64,000 nucleotides of DNA, from NCBI RefSeq assembly GCF_032586155.1, contig NZ_JAWHTC010000006.1, positions 1 to 64,000 on the forward strand. Reading direction: 5' to 3'. Position numbers and translations under genes: made by a program. Origin of the DNA: JAWHTC01 sp032586155 (lineage in GTDB: Bacteria > Pseudomonadota > Alphaproteobacteria > Rhodobacterales > Rhodobacteraceae). Shown piece by piece: positions 26,533 through 35,157 of the stretch (the stretch's first letter is position 1; each line of letters starts with the position of its first letter). The notes below the pieces were generated by a model, which saw nothing but the letters and a program-made list of their open reading frames with translations, searched no databases and was not told the origin of the DNA.

Positions 26533-27822
26533 CTAGACAGCTAACTCTGCAGCCAGTTCCCTCGGTGCCGCACGCGTTTCAACCAGGGTCTCGATCCGTT
26601 GTGCGCGGGTTGTCCCCAACAGCGCCGCCGCCTTGGCCGCGATCTTGGCCCGGCGGTCTTTCAAAGCCATCGGCACATCCAGATCGTGAAAGGCGTGCAG
26701 CACCTCGCCCGCCCTGGTTTCCACTGCCAGGCGCGCTTGCATTTCGCCTACATCCTCATTTGCAGACACCTCCACGCGACCCCGCAGCGCCCGCACATGC
26801 GCGTCCCCACAAAGCCCATCGCTATAACTCTCCAACCGCGCCGTATCATGGCCCAGGAAATGCATCGCTAAAACGGTGGAGTAAGAAAACTTTGCCCCCA
26901 GCCCGGTCTCGGGGGCCGCCTGGTTGCACACGCTCATCCAGCGCGGATGGGTCTCAACCCGGACCGCGGCAATCGCGTCCGGCGCTACATCCAAACCCGC
27001 CGCCGCCTCCAGCACCGCATGCAGCCCGTGACAGCAGGCGTGAAACTTGTGACTGACAGTCTCAAACCGCCACGCCTCACCGATCCCGTCAAACGCCTCC
27101 TCGACAGCTTCACCATGATGCGTCGGCCCGAACCCCAACGGCCCTTCAAGCGCGCCCAGCCGCGCCTCCATGCCCAGCCGCGCCATCTGCGCCGCTTCGA
27201 CCCCGTTGCTGGCAGACAACCCGGCATTGAAAGGCTTGGCGCTGGTGCCGAACTGTGACTTGAGCCCACTCGCCCGCGTCGCCACCAGCCCAAGCGCCGT
27301 GGCCATCTGATCCGGCTTCAACTTCAACAATCGCCCGGCCGCCACACAGGCCCCGACGGCGCCCGCCGTCGCGGTCTGGTGAAACCCGACCTGGTAATGA
27401 GCCCGCCCCAGCCATTCGCCAAACCGAATCGACGCCTCCATGCCGATCAGCGCTGCCTCCTGCAGCGCCGCGCCACCGGCCGCGTCCTGTTCCGCCACCG
27501 CCAACGCCGCCGGGATCACCCCAACCGAGGGATGCCCGATATGGCCGAAATGCGTATCGTCATAGTCCAGCGCGTGGGAAACCGTGCCATTGACCAGCGC
27601 CGCCATTCGCATTGGCGCTCGCCCGCCACCGATCAAACCAGCCTGTCCTGTGCCGCCCTCTTCCCCGGCAAACGCGCGCATCACCGCTGCTACCGGCTCG
27701 CTCTTCCCGGCAATTGCCACTGCCATCCAGTCGATCAGCGACAGCCGCGCCACCGCCCGGACCGCCTCCGGCGCCCGACAGTCACCCAACGCAAACGCAA
27801 CCAGCTTGTCGGAAATACCCAT
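26533..27822 (-). CDS. MmgE/PrpD family protein, second copy
   Basis: A 429-residue MmgE/PrpD protein, clearly different in sequence from that at 12.8 kb. Family marks are LSLIDWMAVAIAGK, HALDYDDTHFGHIGHPSVGVIPAALAVAE, FHQTATAGAVGACVAAGRLL, HKFHACCHGLHAVLEAA and KFSYSTVLAMHFLG. Such enzymes act on small di- and tricarboxylic acids or their derivatives. It stands alone between an outer-membrane protein gene and the ratA/coq10-like gene, giving no pathway context. Confidence 0.85.
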   Translation of the reverse strand: MGISDKLVAFALGDCRAPEAVRAVARLSLIDWMAVAIAGKSEPVAAVMRAFAGEEGGTGQAGLIGGGRAPMRMAALVNGTVSHALDYDDTHFGHIGHPSVGVIPAALAVAEQDAAGGAALQEAALIGMEASIRFGEWLGRAHYQVGFHQTATAGAVGACVAAGRLLKLKPDQMATALGLVATRASGLKSQFGTSAKPFNAGLSASNGVEAAQMARLGMEARLGALEGPLGFGPTHHGEAVEEAFDGIGEAWRFETVSHKFHACCHGLHAVLEAAAGLDVAPDAIAAVRVETHPRWMSVCNQAAPETGLGAKFSYSTVLAMHFLGHDTARLESYSDGLCGDAHVRALRGRVEVSANEDVGEMQARLAVETRAGEVLHAFHDLDVPMALKDRRAKIAAKAAALLGTTRAQRIETLVETRAAPRELAAELAV

Positions 27823-27936
27823 CCCCCGCCTCCTCTACTTCAGGGCAGCGTAGAACCGCTCCCACCACAAGGAAACCACCCGGGCTCTCTTTCTTGGCAA
27901 AAAACTCAAACCGACAGTCGCAACCCTGCGCGGGTC

Positions 27937-28386
27937 TCAGCGATAAAGCACTGCCGCGCGTTCCTCGAACGCTCGCACGATCCGCATCATTGCCTCGTTG
28001 AACACCAGCCCGATCGCCTTTTGCAGCACAAAGTTCTTGAACTCGAAGTCGACCATGAATTTCACTTCGCAGGCGTCGTCGTCGACATCGCGAAACTCCC
28101 AGACCGAGCGCATGTATTTGAACGGCCCGTCCAGATAGTCGATCTCGATCCGTTCGTCGTCACGATATAGACGTGCCCGCGACCCGAAGCGTTCACGAAA
28201 CACCTTGAAGGAAATCACCAGGTCGGCCAGCATCTCGTCGCCGCCATCCACCATCGGCCGCACCTCTCTGATGCGCGCCGCCGCACACCAAGGCAGGAAT
28301 TGCGGATAGGACGCCACATCCGCGACCAGGTCGAACATCTGGCGGGCGTGATAGGGCAGAACCCTGGTTTCCGCATGGGTCGGCAT
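27937..28386 (-). CDS. RatA/Coq10-type START-domain protein
   Basis: A 149-residue polyketide-cyclase/START-fold protein. Motifs: VLPYHARQMFDLVADVASYPQFLPWC near the N-terminus and YLDGPFKYMRSVWEF about residue 95, followed by CEVKFMVDFEFKN. The family includes E. coli RatA, reported to block ribosomal subunit joining, and Coq10, the ubiquinone chaperone; in alphaproteobacteria a ubiquinone-related role is as likely as a toxin role. No antitoxin partner (RatB) is beside it. It is divergent from hpt. Confidence 0.85.
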   Translation of the reverse strand: MPTHAETRVLPYHARQMFDLVADVASYPQFLPWCAAARIREVRPMVDGGDEMLADLVISFKVFRERFGSRARLYRDDERIEIDYLDGPFKYMRSVWEFRDVDDDACEVKFMVDFEFKNFVLQKAIGLVFNEAMMRIVRAFEERAAVLYR

Positions 28387-28465
28387 GTCGCTGATTTAAT
28401 CCCCAAAGTGGCGTGACACTGACGTTTCATGTCGTATGCTGGCCCGACAGGATCAAGGGGAAAAT

Positions 28466-29020
28466 ATGCCACACCGCGACTATGAGATCGACGAGATGAT
28501 CTCGGCCAAGACCATCGCTGCCCGGATCGAGGATCTGGCCCGCGAGATACGGGAAGAGTTTTCTGGCACTGACAAACTGGTGGTCGTCGGCCTTCTGCGA
28601 GGCTCGTTCGTCTTCATTGCCGACCTCGTGCGCGAACTCGACATGCCCGTCGAAGTCGATTTCCTCGAAGCATCCTCCTATGGCGATGCCATGGAAAGCA
28701 GTCGCGAGGTGCGTATTCTCAAGGACATTCGCGGCCAGATCGAAGGCCGTGACGTTCTGGTGGTCGAGGACATCGTCGACACAGGTTACACGCTCGAACA
28801 TGTCGTTCACCTGCTCGAAAGCCGCGGCCCGCGCAAGCTTCGCACCATCGCGCTTCTTGACAAGCCCTCACGGCGCGAAGCCGAGATCCGCGCCGACTGG
28901 ATTGGCTTCGAAATCCCTGACGAATTCGTTGTCGGCTATGGTATCGACTTTGCCCAACGCAACCGCAACCTGCCCTTCATCGGCAAGGTGCGCTTTACAG
29001 GCATAGACGCCGAGGTTTGA
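28466..29020 (+). CDS. hpt: hypoxanthine phosphoribosyltransferase
   Basis: A 184-residue purine-salvage enzyme converting hypoxanthine or guanine plus PRPP to IMP or GMP. VVGLLRGSFVFIADLVRELD is the PPi-binding loop, LEASSYGD follows, VVEDIVDTGYTLEHV is the PRPP-binding motif, and LDKPSRRE and PDEFVVGYGIDFAQRNRNLP are C-terminal marks. ATG at 28466 is preferred because AGGGGA precedes it; an in-frame start at 28436 adds ten residues without a better site. Confidence 0.95.
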   Translation: MPHRDYEIDEMISAKTIAARIEDLAREIREEFSGTDKLVVVGLLRGSFVFIADLVRELDMPVEVDFLEASSYGDAMESSREVRILKDIRGQIEGRDVLVVEDIVDTGYTLEHVVHLLESRGPRKLRTIALLDKPSRREAEIRADWIGFEIPDEFVVGYGIDFAQRNRNLPFIGKVRFTGIDAEV

Positions 29021-29198
29021 TCCTGCGCCCATACTTTGCCTGGGCCCGGACGGGTTTCCCTTGCGGCACCCACCAATTTAGCTGATAGAAGCCCGGTAGG
29101 GCGTAACAATCGCGCACTCATTTCGGCGCCTGTCATGACGCCAGGTTCCTCTCATGACCCAACTCGGCACGACAAGGCTGCAACCGCGACAAGGGTCC

Positions 29199-29972
29199 AT
29201 GACAGACACTCCCTCTCCCCGCGAGACCGCACTCACGCCCATCGACCCTGCGGCAGTGCGCCTGTTGAAACGCGCCATTCTGATCCTGTTCGGCCCGTTC
29301 TATTTCCTGTTCATTGCCTTCGTGCCGCTGCTCTGCCACCGACGACGCGGCTTTCGCGGCTGGTACTGGCGGCTGGTGAAACGCGCCTGTACCCGGCTGT
29401 TGTGGCTGTTGTCGATCAAGGCCTCGATGTCGGCCGAGGTCCGCGCAGACCTGGCCGAAGACGAAAACAGCATCATCGTCATCAACCACCGCAGCCACCT
29501 CGATGGTTTCACCCTGATGGACGTGATCCCCGACCGTAAATGGTTCACCTTCGCCGCCAAGAAGGAGCTTTGCGACGCTGCACTCCTGCGTGTGGGCTTC
29601 AAAGGCGCAGGGCTGGTCGAGATCGACCGCGCCTCCGGCAAGGTGGCGCTCGACACCCTGACGCAAGCCGTCAAGACCATGCCGGCGCGCCGCTCGGTCG
29701 TACTCTTCCCCGAAGGCACCCGCACCAAGGGCCAGTCGCTGGGCCCGTTCAAACCCGGCGCCGTGCTGGTCGCCCGCGATACCGGACGCGCCATCCGGCC
29801 CATCGTCATCCACGACAGCAACCGCTTGTTGCCGCGGGGCAAGTTCTTCCCGCGTTCGGGCACCATCCATATCGATGCCTTGCCACCGTTCCATTGTGAT
29901 CCGGCCGCAACGGTTGAAGAGGATGTCGCCCGCCTGCGTGACACGATGATCGCGGTTTTCGACAAAGACTGA
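29199..29972 (+). CDS. lysophospholipid acyltransferase (PlsC family)
   Basis: A roughly 257-residue 1-acyl-glycerol-3-phosphate acyltransferase-like membrane enzyme. One N-terminal helix (AILILFGPFYFLFIAFVPLL) anchors it; NHRSHLDG is the catalytic HX4D box, FPEGTRTKG is the second acyltransferase motif, and RPIVIHDSN follows. ATG at 29199 has AAGGG close upstream; ATG at 29154 is in frame but has no ribosome site. Acyl chain and head-group specificity cannot be told. It lies between hpt and the DUF1538 operon but is separated by about 100 bases from each. Confidence 0.85.
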   Translation: MTDTPSPRETALTPIDPAAVRLLKRAILILFGPFYFLFIAFVPLLCHRRRGFRGWYWRLVKRACTRLLWLLSIKASMSAEVRADLAEDENSIIVINHRSHLDGFTLMDVIPDRKWFTFAAKKELCDAALLRVGFKGAGLVEIDRASGKVALDTLTQAVKTMPARRSVVLFPEGTRTKGQSLGPFKPGAVLVARDTGRAIRPIVIHDSNRLLPRGKFFPRSGTIHIDALPPFHCDPAATVEEDVARLRDTMIAVFDKD

Positions 29973-30074
29973 CTTGCACTAGAAATCCGCGCCAAAGGGC
30001 TGTGCTTTCTTAACCCAAGTGTTACATTGTCCGTGTGAAGAGCTTGCCAAGGTAAGAAGCAGGACGGCACGACA

Positions 30075-30815
30075 ATGAGCAGTACGACCAAGGACATGTT
30101 CCGCCTTCTGGGCGATACCGCCCGCGATCTGGCCCCGATCCTGGTGATCGTCGGGTTCTTTCAACTCGTGGTCCTGCGGCAACCGATCGAGAACCTAGAC
30201 CAGATCGCCATCGGCTTCGTCTTTGTCCTGCTGGGCCTGACAATCTTCATTCGCGGCCTCGAAATGGCGCTCTTTCCCCTGGGCGAGGCGTTGGCCAATG
30301 CGCTGGCACAGCGCGGCTCATTGATCCTGCTCATTGTTTTCGCCTTTGGTCTTGGTTTTGGCACCACAGTTGCCGAACCGGCCCTGATTGCCGTCGGCGA
30401 AGAGGCGACCAAAGTCATGTCGATTGCCGGGGTCATCGGTGACGATCCCGACACGCTGGCCCGTACCGCCACCGCCCTGCGCTACACTGTGGCAGCCTCG
30501 GTCGGTACCTCGCTGGTGCTGGGCGTGTTCCGCATTCTCAAGGGTTGGCCGATTCAATGGCTGATCATCGGCGGTTATGTGGTGGTGGTGGCGCTCACCA
30601 CCATCGCCCCGCGCGAGATCATCGGCATTGCCTATGACAGCGGCGGCGTGACCACTTCGACCATCACCGTGCCGCTGGTGACCGCACTGGGCGTCGGCCT
30701 GGCCTCGGTCATCAAGGGGCGCAACCCGATGATCGACGGCTTTGGCCTGATTGCATTTGCTTCGCTGATGCCGATCATCTTCGTGCTGATCTTTGGCCTG
30801 GTGATCGCCGCATGA
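30075..30815 (+). CDS. DUF1538 membrane protein, subunit A of a putative PII/CBS-regulated transporter
   Basis: A 246-residue integral membrane protein with about seven hydrophobic segments. Two signature motifs lie in hydrophobic context: FGTTVAEPALIAV near residue 95 and YDSGGVTTST near residue 190, both rich in small and polar residues as in ion-binding broken helices. DUF1538 has no experimentally known function that I am aware of. The stop overlaps the start of the second DUF1538 gene (ATGA). The two proteins share both motifs, suggesting a duplicated half-transporter forming a heterodimer. Substrate unknown; cation, anion or bicarbonate transport are possible. Confidence 0.88.
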   Translation: MSSTTKDMFRLLGDTARDLAPILVIVGFFQLVVLRQPIENLDQIAIGFVFVLLGLTIFIRGLEMALFPLGEALANALAQRGSLILLIVFAFGLGFGTTVAEPALIAVGEEATKVMSIAGVIGDDPDTLARTATALRYTVAASVGTSLVLGVFRILKGWPIQWLIIGGYVVVVALTTIAPREIIGIAYDSGGVTTSTITVPLVTALGVGLASVIKGRNPMIDGFGLIAFASLMPIIFVLIFGLVIAA

Positions 30816-31606
30816 TGACCGAGATGATCATAGATTTGTCGCTGACCATCACCAGCGTGTTGCGCGACGTGGCCCCCATTGTGGTGGTCATGTTCGTCTT
30901 CCAGTTGGTGATCCTGCGCAAGCCTATCCCGCATCTGAGCCGCGTACTTTTCGGCCTGCTCTACGTCATCCTTGGCCTGGCCTTTTTCCTCTTCGGCCTC
31001 GAACGGGCGTTGTTCCCGCTGGGCAAAGCGATGGCGGCCCAACTGACCGACCCTGAGTTCCTCGGCATCGCGGCGGACGCCACCGTGCATTGGCTGTCCT
31101 ATTACTGGGTCTATATCTTTGCCTTTGCCATCGGCTTTGCCACCACCATCGCCGAACCTTCACTCATCGCCGTCGCGCTCAAGGCACAAGAGGTTTCGGG
31201 CGGTGGGGTCAAATCCACCGGCTTACGCCTTGCCGTGGCCCTTGGTGTGGCGCTCTCGCTCGCCGTTGGCACTTTCCGTATTGTTACCGGCACGCCGCTC
31301 TATCTCTATATGGTCGTGGGCTACGTTATTGTCGTGTTCCAAACGCTTGCTGCACCAAAGATGATCGTTCCGCTGGCCTATGATTCCGGCGGTGTCACAA
31401 CCTCGACTGTCACCGTACCGCTGGTTGCCGCGCTGGGCCTTGGGCTGGCCGGCTCAGTTCCCGGCCGCAGCCCTCTTCTGGATGGGTTTGGATTGATTGC
31501 CTTGGCGTCGCTCTTTCCCATGATCACCGTGATGGGCTATGCCCAGATCAGCGCGTGGCGGACCAAACGGCTTGATACCCATTCCCCTCCGGCACAAGGA
31601 GACTGA
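30812..31606 (+). CDS. DUF1538 membrane protein, subunit B
   Basis: A 264-residue paralogue of the preceding gene with the same seven-segment layout and motifs FATTIAEPSLIAV (near residue 108) and YDSGGVTTST (near residue 190). It is coupled to subunit A by a four-base overlap and precedes the PII-like gene by four bases. The short cytosolic C-terminal tail (SAWRTKRLDTHSPPAQ) is a possible contact for the regulator. In other genomes, from memory, DUF1538 domains can occur fused in one longer protein, supporting a two-domain working unit. Confidence 0.88.
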   Translation: MMTEMIIDLSLTITSVLRDVAPIVVVMFVFQLVILRKPIPHLSRVLFGLLYVILGLAFFLFGLERALFPLGKAMAAQLTDPEFLGIAADATVHWLSYYWVYIFAFAIGFATTIAEPSLIAVALKAQEVSGGGVKSTGLRLAVALGVALSLAVGTFRIVTGTPLYLYMVVGYVIVVFQTLAAPKMIVPLAYDSGGVTTSTVTVPLVAALGLGLAGSVPGRSPLLDGFGLIALASLFPMITVMGYAQISAWRTKRLDTHSPPAQGD

Positions 31607-31610
31607 AAAG

Positions 31611-31964
31611 ATGAAGTTCAAACTGATCATCGTACTGACCCAGGACGACCTGACCGATACCGCCATTTCGGCGGCACGCGCCAAGGGAGCCACCGGATCA
31701 ACGGTCATCACCTCGGCCCGGGGCGAGGGGCTGAAGCCAACCAAGACCTTTCTTGGCCTGAGCGTCGCCGGACAGCGCGACATGATCCTGCTTCTGGTCG
31801 AAGCCCATCACTCGCGGCTGATCCTTGAATCTATTGCCGAGGCCTGCGGTTTTGAATCCGATCCGGGATCGGGCATGGCATTCCAGATCGATATTGAAGA
31901 CGCCATCGGGCTCTCCAGCCAGATCACCGCAATCAAACAGGAAATCGACAAGGAGGATCTGTAA
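31611..31964 (+). CDS. PII-like signalling protein of the DUF1538 operon
   Basis: A 117-residue ferredoxin-fold protein of the GlnB/PII superfamily. KLIIVLTQDDLTDTAISAARAKGATG is the first beta-alpha unit; GEGLKPTKTFLGLS occupies the T-loop region; DMILLLVEAHHSRLILESIAE and GSGMAFQIDIEDAIGL complete the fold. The T-loop tyrosine used for uridylylation in GlnB is not evident, so regulation is more likely by nucleotide or small ligand, as in SbtB-type proteins. ATG at 31611 has AGGAG ten bases upstream. It ends in TAATG with the CBS gene. Confidence 0.88.
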   Translation: MKFKLIIVLTQDDLTDTAISAARAKGATGSTVITSARGEGLKPTKTFLGLSVAGQRDMILLLVEAHHSRLILESIAEACGFESDPGSGMAFQIDIEDAIGLSSQITAIKQEIDKEDL

Positions 31965-32389
31965 TGCCTGACATAAACATGAAAGTCGAAGACGTCATGC
32001 AGACCTCTATCCACATGGTCAGCGGGCTTGCCACTGTGCGCGAAGCAATTGTCGAGATGAAGCAGATCGGTGTCAGTGCGTTGATTATCGAACGCCGCGA
32101 CGAGAGCGATGAGTACGGCATTGTCTCGGTCGAGCAAATCGCCACCAAGGTGATTGCACAGGACCGATCGGTTGACCGCGTCAGCGTTTACGAGATCATG
32201 GACAAGCCGATCCTCACGCTGAACCCTCACATGGCGGTCAAATACGCGATCCGCCTTCTGGCCCGTTTCGATAGCCGCCGCGCTCTGGTTGTCGACGAAA
32301 ACGGAGCCCGCGGCTTGGTTACCCTTCGCGAGCTGATCCATGTCCATGCCGAAACCCCCGCCAGCGAACCCGTTGGCAAGGACGAGTGA
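31964..32389 (+). CDS. tandem CBS-domain regulatory protein
   Basis: A 141-residue soluble protein consisting of one CBS pair (Bateman module): KVEDVMQTSIHMVSGLATVREAI starts the first motif and YEIMDKPILTLNPHMAV the second, with LVVDENGARGLVTLREL closing it. CBS pairs bind adenine nucleotides and gate transporters such as MgtE, CLC and OpuA. The start overlaps the PII-like stop by one base, so all four genes (30075-32389) form one transcription unit. I infer that this protein and the PII-like one sense energy or nucleotide state for the membrane pair. Confidence 0.9.
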   Translation: MPDINMKVEDVMQTSIHMVSGLATVREAIVEMKQIGVSALIIERRDESDEYGIVSVEQIATKVIAQDRSVDRVSVYEIMDKPILTLNPHMAVKYAIRLLARFDSRRALVVDENGARGLVTLRELIHVHAETPASEPVGKDE

Positions 32390-32416
32390 TCCGGCCAGCC
32401 AGGGCAAGCCCGGCAC

Positions 32417-33334
32417 CTAGAACTGCGTGTTGAAAATTACCTCGCCTTGCTTGGCGTCCGCATCGCTGATCGTTTCGCGCAAGTCCTTGCAAGTCATCCG
32501 CAGTTCCATCGCCTGGCGGGCATCATGCGCCATCCTTTGCCCCAACAGGCAAAACGCCCAACCGCGTGGCGCCGACTGCCATTCTCCCGGCTGATTGACA
32601 AGGAACTCGCCCAGGTTCACGGCCGCATTGCCGTCGCCACGGGCAACCGCCTCTTGGTAGAGTGCGTGCGCTTTCTCGACATCCATCTCGCCGCCGATGC
32701 CCTCTTCATACATGATCGCCAGGTTACCGATGGCGACGCCATAGCCGGTTTTCGCGGCTTCCTCGTAAATCGCCCGCGCCCGCGCCGGATCGGCCTCGAC
32801 CCCGTGCCCGGTGCGATACATCTCGCCCAACCCGACACCGGAAAGCCCGTCACCCGCCGCATGGCCGCTTTCAAACACCGCGCGGGCTGCATCCAGATCG
32901 GCGTCACCGCCGATCCCGTCGCGCAACATCCGACCGCGTTCCCAGAACGACGGGGCAAACCCCTGCGCCATGGCCGCCTCAAACAGGCGCGCGACGCGTG
33001 GCATATCGGCAGGCACCGCGTCTTCGCCGCGCAACAGGACCAGGCCAAGGTTATGCTGACCCTTGGCAAATCCCTGCGCGGCGGATTTCTCGTACCACGC
33101 GACGGCCGTCACAATGCTCCGCGGCACGCCATTGCCATCTTCATAGGCCGCCCCCACGATATTCTGGGCATTGGCGTCGCCGCCCTTGGCCGCCGGAACA
33201 AGGATTTTCAATGCCGCATCATATTGCCCGGCGATATAGGCCAGCCGGGCATCATCGATATCCCCGGCATCGGAGTGCGCGGGTAACACCAGGGACACAA
33301 CAAGGAAGAAGGCAGCAAACAATCGTTGGGTCAT
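32417..33334 (-). CDS. exported Sel1-repeat protein
   Basis: A 305-residue protein with a signal peptide (LFAAFFLVVSLVLPAHS, cut near residue 22) and five to six Sel1-like alpha/alpha repeats, for example AQNIVGAAYEDGNGVPRS, GVGLGEMYRTGHGVEADP and IGNLAIMYEEGIGGEMDV. Such repeats form protein-binding solenoids, here in the periplasm. ATG at 33334 is chosen because it starts the signal peptide; the open frame extends to 33628 without a plausible N-terminus and across the divergent small gene. It converges with the CBS gene, 27 bases away. Confidence 0.85.
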   Translation of the reverse strand: MTQRLFAAFFLVVSLVLPAHSDAGDIDDARLAYIAGQYDAALKILVPAAKGGDANAQNIVGAAYEDGNGVPRSIVTAVAWYEKSAAQGFAKGQHNLGLVLLRGEDAVPADMPRVARLFEAAMAQGFAPSFWERGRMLRDGIGGDADLDAARAVFESGHAAGDGLSGVGLGEMYRTGHGVEADPARARAIYEEAAKTGYGVAIGNLAIMYEEGIGGEMDVEKAHALYQEAVARGDGNAAVNLGEFLVNQPGEWQSAPRGWAFCLLGQRMAHDARQAMELRMTCKDLRETISDADAKQGEVIFNTQF

Positions 33335-33394
33335 GGCAAGCTCCGGTCTAAAATGGTCTGCAACGCAGCAAACCGGTTTCAAGGGCAAAACACA

Positions 33395-33595
33395 ATGTTC
33401 AAACCCAGACATTTCCTGCGCATGGCCCGCTGGGCGCGCAATCCACCCTCGGCCTCTGCGGTTAAGCTGGTTTTCGGCATTGTTCTTGTTGCGCTGATCA
33501 TTGTCGGGATCGAACGCTACATCGGCTGGCCCGATGCCCTGACTCTGGAAAAGCCGCCACGCCGGGTCAACATGCAACCGCTTCCAAGCGAGTAA
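33395..33595 (+). CDS. small single-span membrane protein
   Basis: A 66-residue protein: basic N-terminus (MFKPRHFLRMARWARNPPS), one transmembrane helix (VKLVFGIVLVALIIVGIERY) and a short proline-rich tail. Small proteins beginning this way seem, from memory, to be widespread in rhodobacters, without known function. Divergent from the Sel1 gene. By topology the positive N-terminus should stay in the cytoplasm. Confidence 0.65.
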   Translation: MFKPRHFLRMARWARNPPSASAVKLVFGIVLVALIIVGIERYIGWPDALTLEKPPRRVNMQPLPSE

Positions 33596-33720
33596 CTCGA
33601 TCACGAACCTGTGAACTTCGTGGATCAACGCACACTTGATCTGCGCTCAGCCACAAGTGGCAAACGCCCCGCCTGCGATATACTTCCGGGTATTCAACAC
33701 CCATCACAGGGAGGTCCCCA

Positions 33721-34206
33721 ATGAAAAAATCGCTTACAATCTTAACCAGCCTGGTCCTTTCGGCCAGCTTTTCCGCATCGGCCATCGGCGACGAAAGCGG
33801 TGACGCCGCTACCAAAGCAGCTATCAAAGCCCGCCAGGCACAAATGCAGCTATACGCTTTCAACATCGGCCTTCTGGGCGGGATGGCCAAAGGCGAAATC
33901 GAATACAATGCCGACGCCGCTAGCAAGGCCGCAGCCAATCTCGCCGCGCTTTCACGACTGGATCAGTCGCGTTCGTGGCCAATGGGTTCCGACAATGCGA
34001 AAATGGGCGCCGAGACAACAGCCGCTCTGCCGGCGATCTGGGCCGAAGGCAGCGATATCATGTCCAAGGGCATGGCTTTAGGCGAGGCAGCAGCCGCTAT
34101 GGAACAGGCCGCCGGTGGCGGGCTTGACGCGTTGCGTGGGGCCATTGGCCCGCTTGGAAACTCCTGTGGCGGCTGTCACAAGAGCTATCGCCAGTCCGAC
34201 GATTGA
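33721..34206 (+). CDS. cytochrome c-prime family protein
   Basis: A 161-residue periplasmic c-type cytochrome: signal peptide to about residue 22 (LTSLVLSASFSASA), a four-helix-bundle composition and a single heme site CGGCH at residues 149-153 near the C-terminus followed by KSYR, as in cytochrome c'. The family binds NO and CO or shuttles electrons. GGGAGG lies before the ATG. It is followed 52 bases later by a membrane-anchored diheme cytochrome, and the two probably work together. Confidence 0.9.
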   Translation: MKKSLTILTSLVLSASFSASAIGDESGDAATKAAIKARQAQMQLYAFNIGLLGGMAKGEIEYNADAASKAAANLAALSRLDQSRSWPMGSDNAKMGAETTAALPAIWAEGSDIMSKGMALGEAAAAMEQAAGGGLDALRGAIGPLGNSCGGCHKSYRQSDD

Positions 34207-34258
34207 TGATTTGGTCCGGGCCATCGCGGCCCGGCCAAACCAATAAAGGTGAGCCACC

Positions 34259-35146
34259 ATGCGTCGAGCCATCCGATACCTTGTCCTCTTGGGTGTCCTT
34301 GCCGCCATAGTCATGTGGTGGCTCACTGCCCCCGCGCGGGTTGACCGGGCGGTCTTTGCCGACCTGACCGGTGATGCCGCGCGCGGGGAGCGTGTGTTCT
34401 GGGTCTCGGGCTGTGCCTCATGCCATGCCGCCCCCAAGGCGGAGGGCGCAGAGCGCCTGATCCTGTCGGGCGGCATGGCCTTCCCTTCACCCTTTGGCAC
34501 GTTCTACGCACCCAACATCTCCTCGGACCCTCAGTATGGCATTGGAAACTGGACGGTTGTGCAACTGGCCGACGCGATGGTGCACGGCACCTCACCTGAA
34601 GGGGCGCATTACTACCCGGCCTTTCCCTACACCAGCTATGGCCGCGCCATGCCGGGGGATATCGCCGACATCCACGCCTTCCTGCAAACCCTGCCCGCCT
34701 CGGATCAGGCCAGCCTTGCCCATGACGTCGGCTTTCCCTTCAACATCCGCCGTGGTCTGGGTGTTTGGAAACTTCTGTTCCCCGCGCCTTCACGTGTCAT
34801 CGACGTGGCCGGCGATCCTGCCAGTCAGGGTCAATACCTTGTGGAGGGCCTAGGACATTGCGGCGAATGCCACACCCCGCGCGGCGCGCTCGGGCAGCTG
34901 GATTACAGCCAATGGATGGCGGGTGCGCCCGCACCGGACGGCAAAGGCAAGGTTCCGGCACTGACACCCGACAAGCTCACTTGGTCCGACCGTGATGTAA
35001 CGGCCTATCTCTCGACCGGATTCACCCCGGAATATGACAGCGCCGGTGGCCATATGGCGGATGTGGTGCAAAACCTTGCCCATCTGCCCGAAAGCGACCT
35101 TCAGGCCATTACTGCCTATCTCAGGGTTTTGCCCGTCAACAATTGA
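34259..35146 (+). CDS. membrane-anchored diheme cytochrome c
   Basis: A 295-residue protein with an uncleaved N-terminal helix (YLVLLGVLAAIVMWWL) and two c-type heme domains: CASCH at residues 52-56 and CGECH at 200-204. Likely axial methionines are M72 (GGMAF) and M130 (YGRAMPGDI) for the first heme. It resembles the cytochrome subunits of gluconate and alcohol dehydrogenases but has two rather than three hemes and no dehydrogenase gene beside it. Paired with the upstream cytochrome c', an electron-shuttle role is inferred. Confidence 0.88.
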   Translation: MRRAIRYLVLLGVLAAIVMWWLTAPARVDRAVFADLTGDAARGERVFWVSGCASCHAAPKAEGAERLILSGGMAFPSPFGTFYAPNISSDPQYGIGNWTVVQLADAMVHGTSPEGAHYYPAFPYTSYGRAMPGDIADIHAFLQTLPASDQASLAHDVGFPFNIRRGLGVWKLLFPAPSRVIDVAGDPASQGQYLVEGLGHCGECHTPRGALGQLDYSQWMAGAPAPDGKGKVPALTPDKLTWSDRDVTAYLSTGFTPEYDSAGGHMADVVQNLAHLPESDLQAITAYLRVLPVNN

Positions 35147-35157
35147 CCGGTGAGACC

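Noticed and set aside
27937..28386. RatAB toxin-antitoxin pair
   Set aside because: No ratB or other antitoxin gene is adjacent; the protein fits the Coq10/START group equally well.
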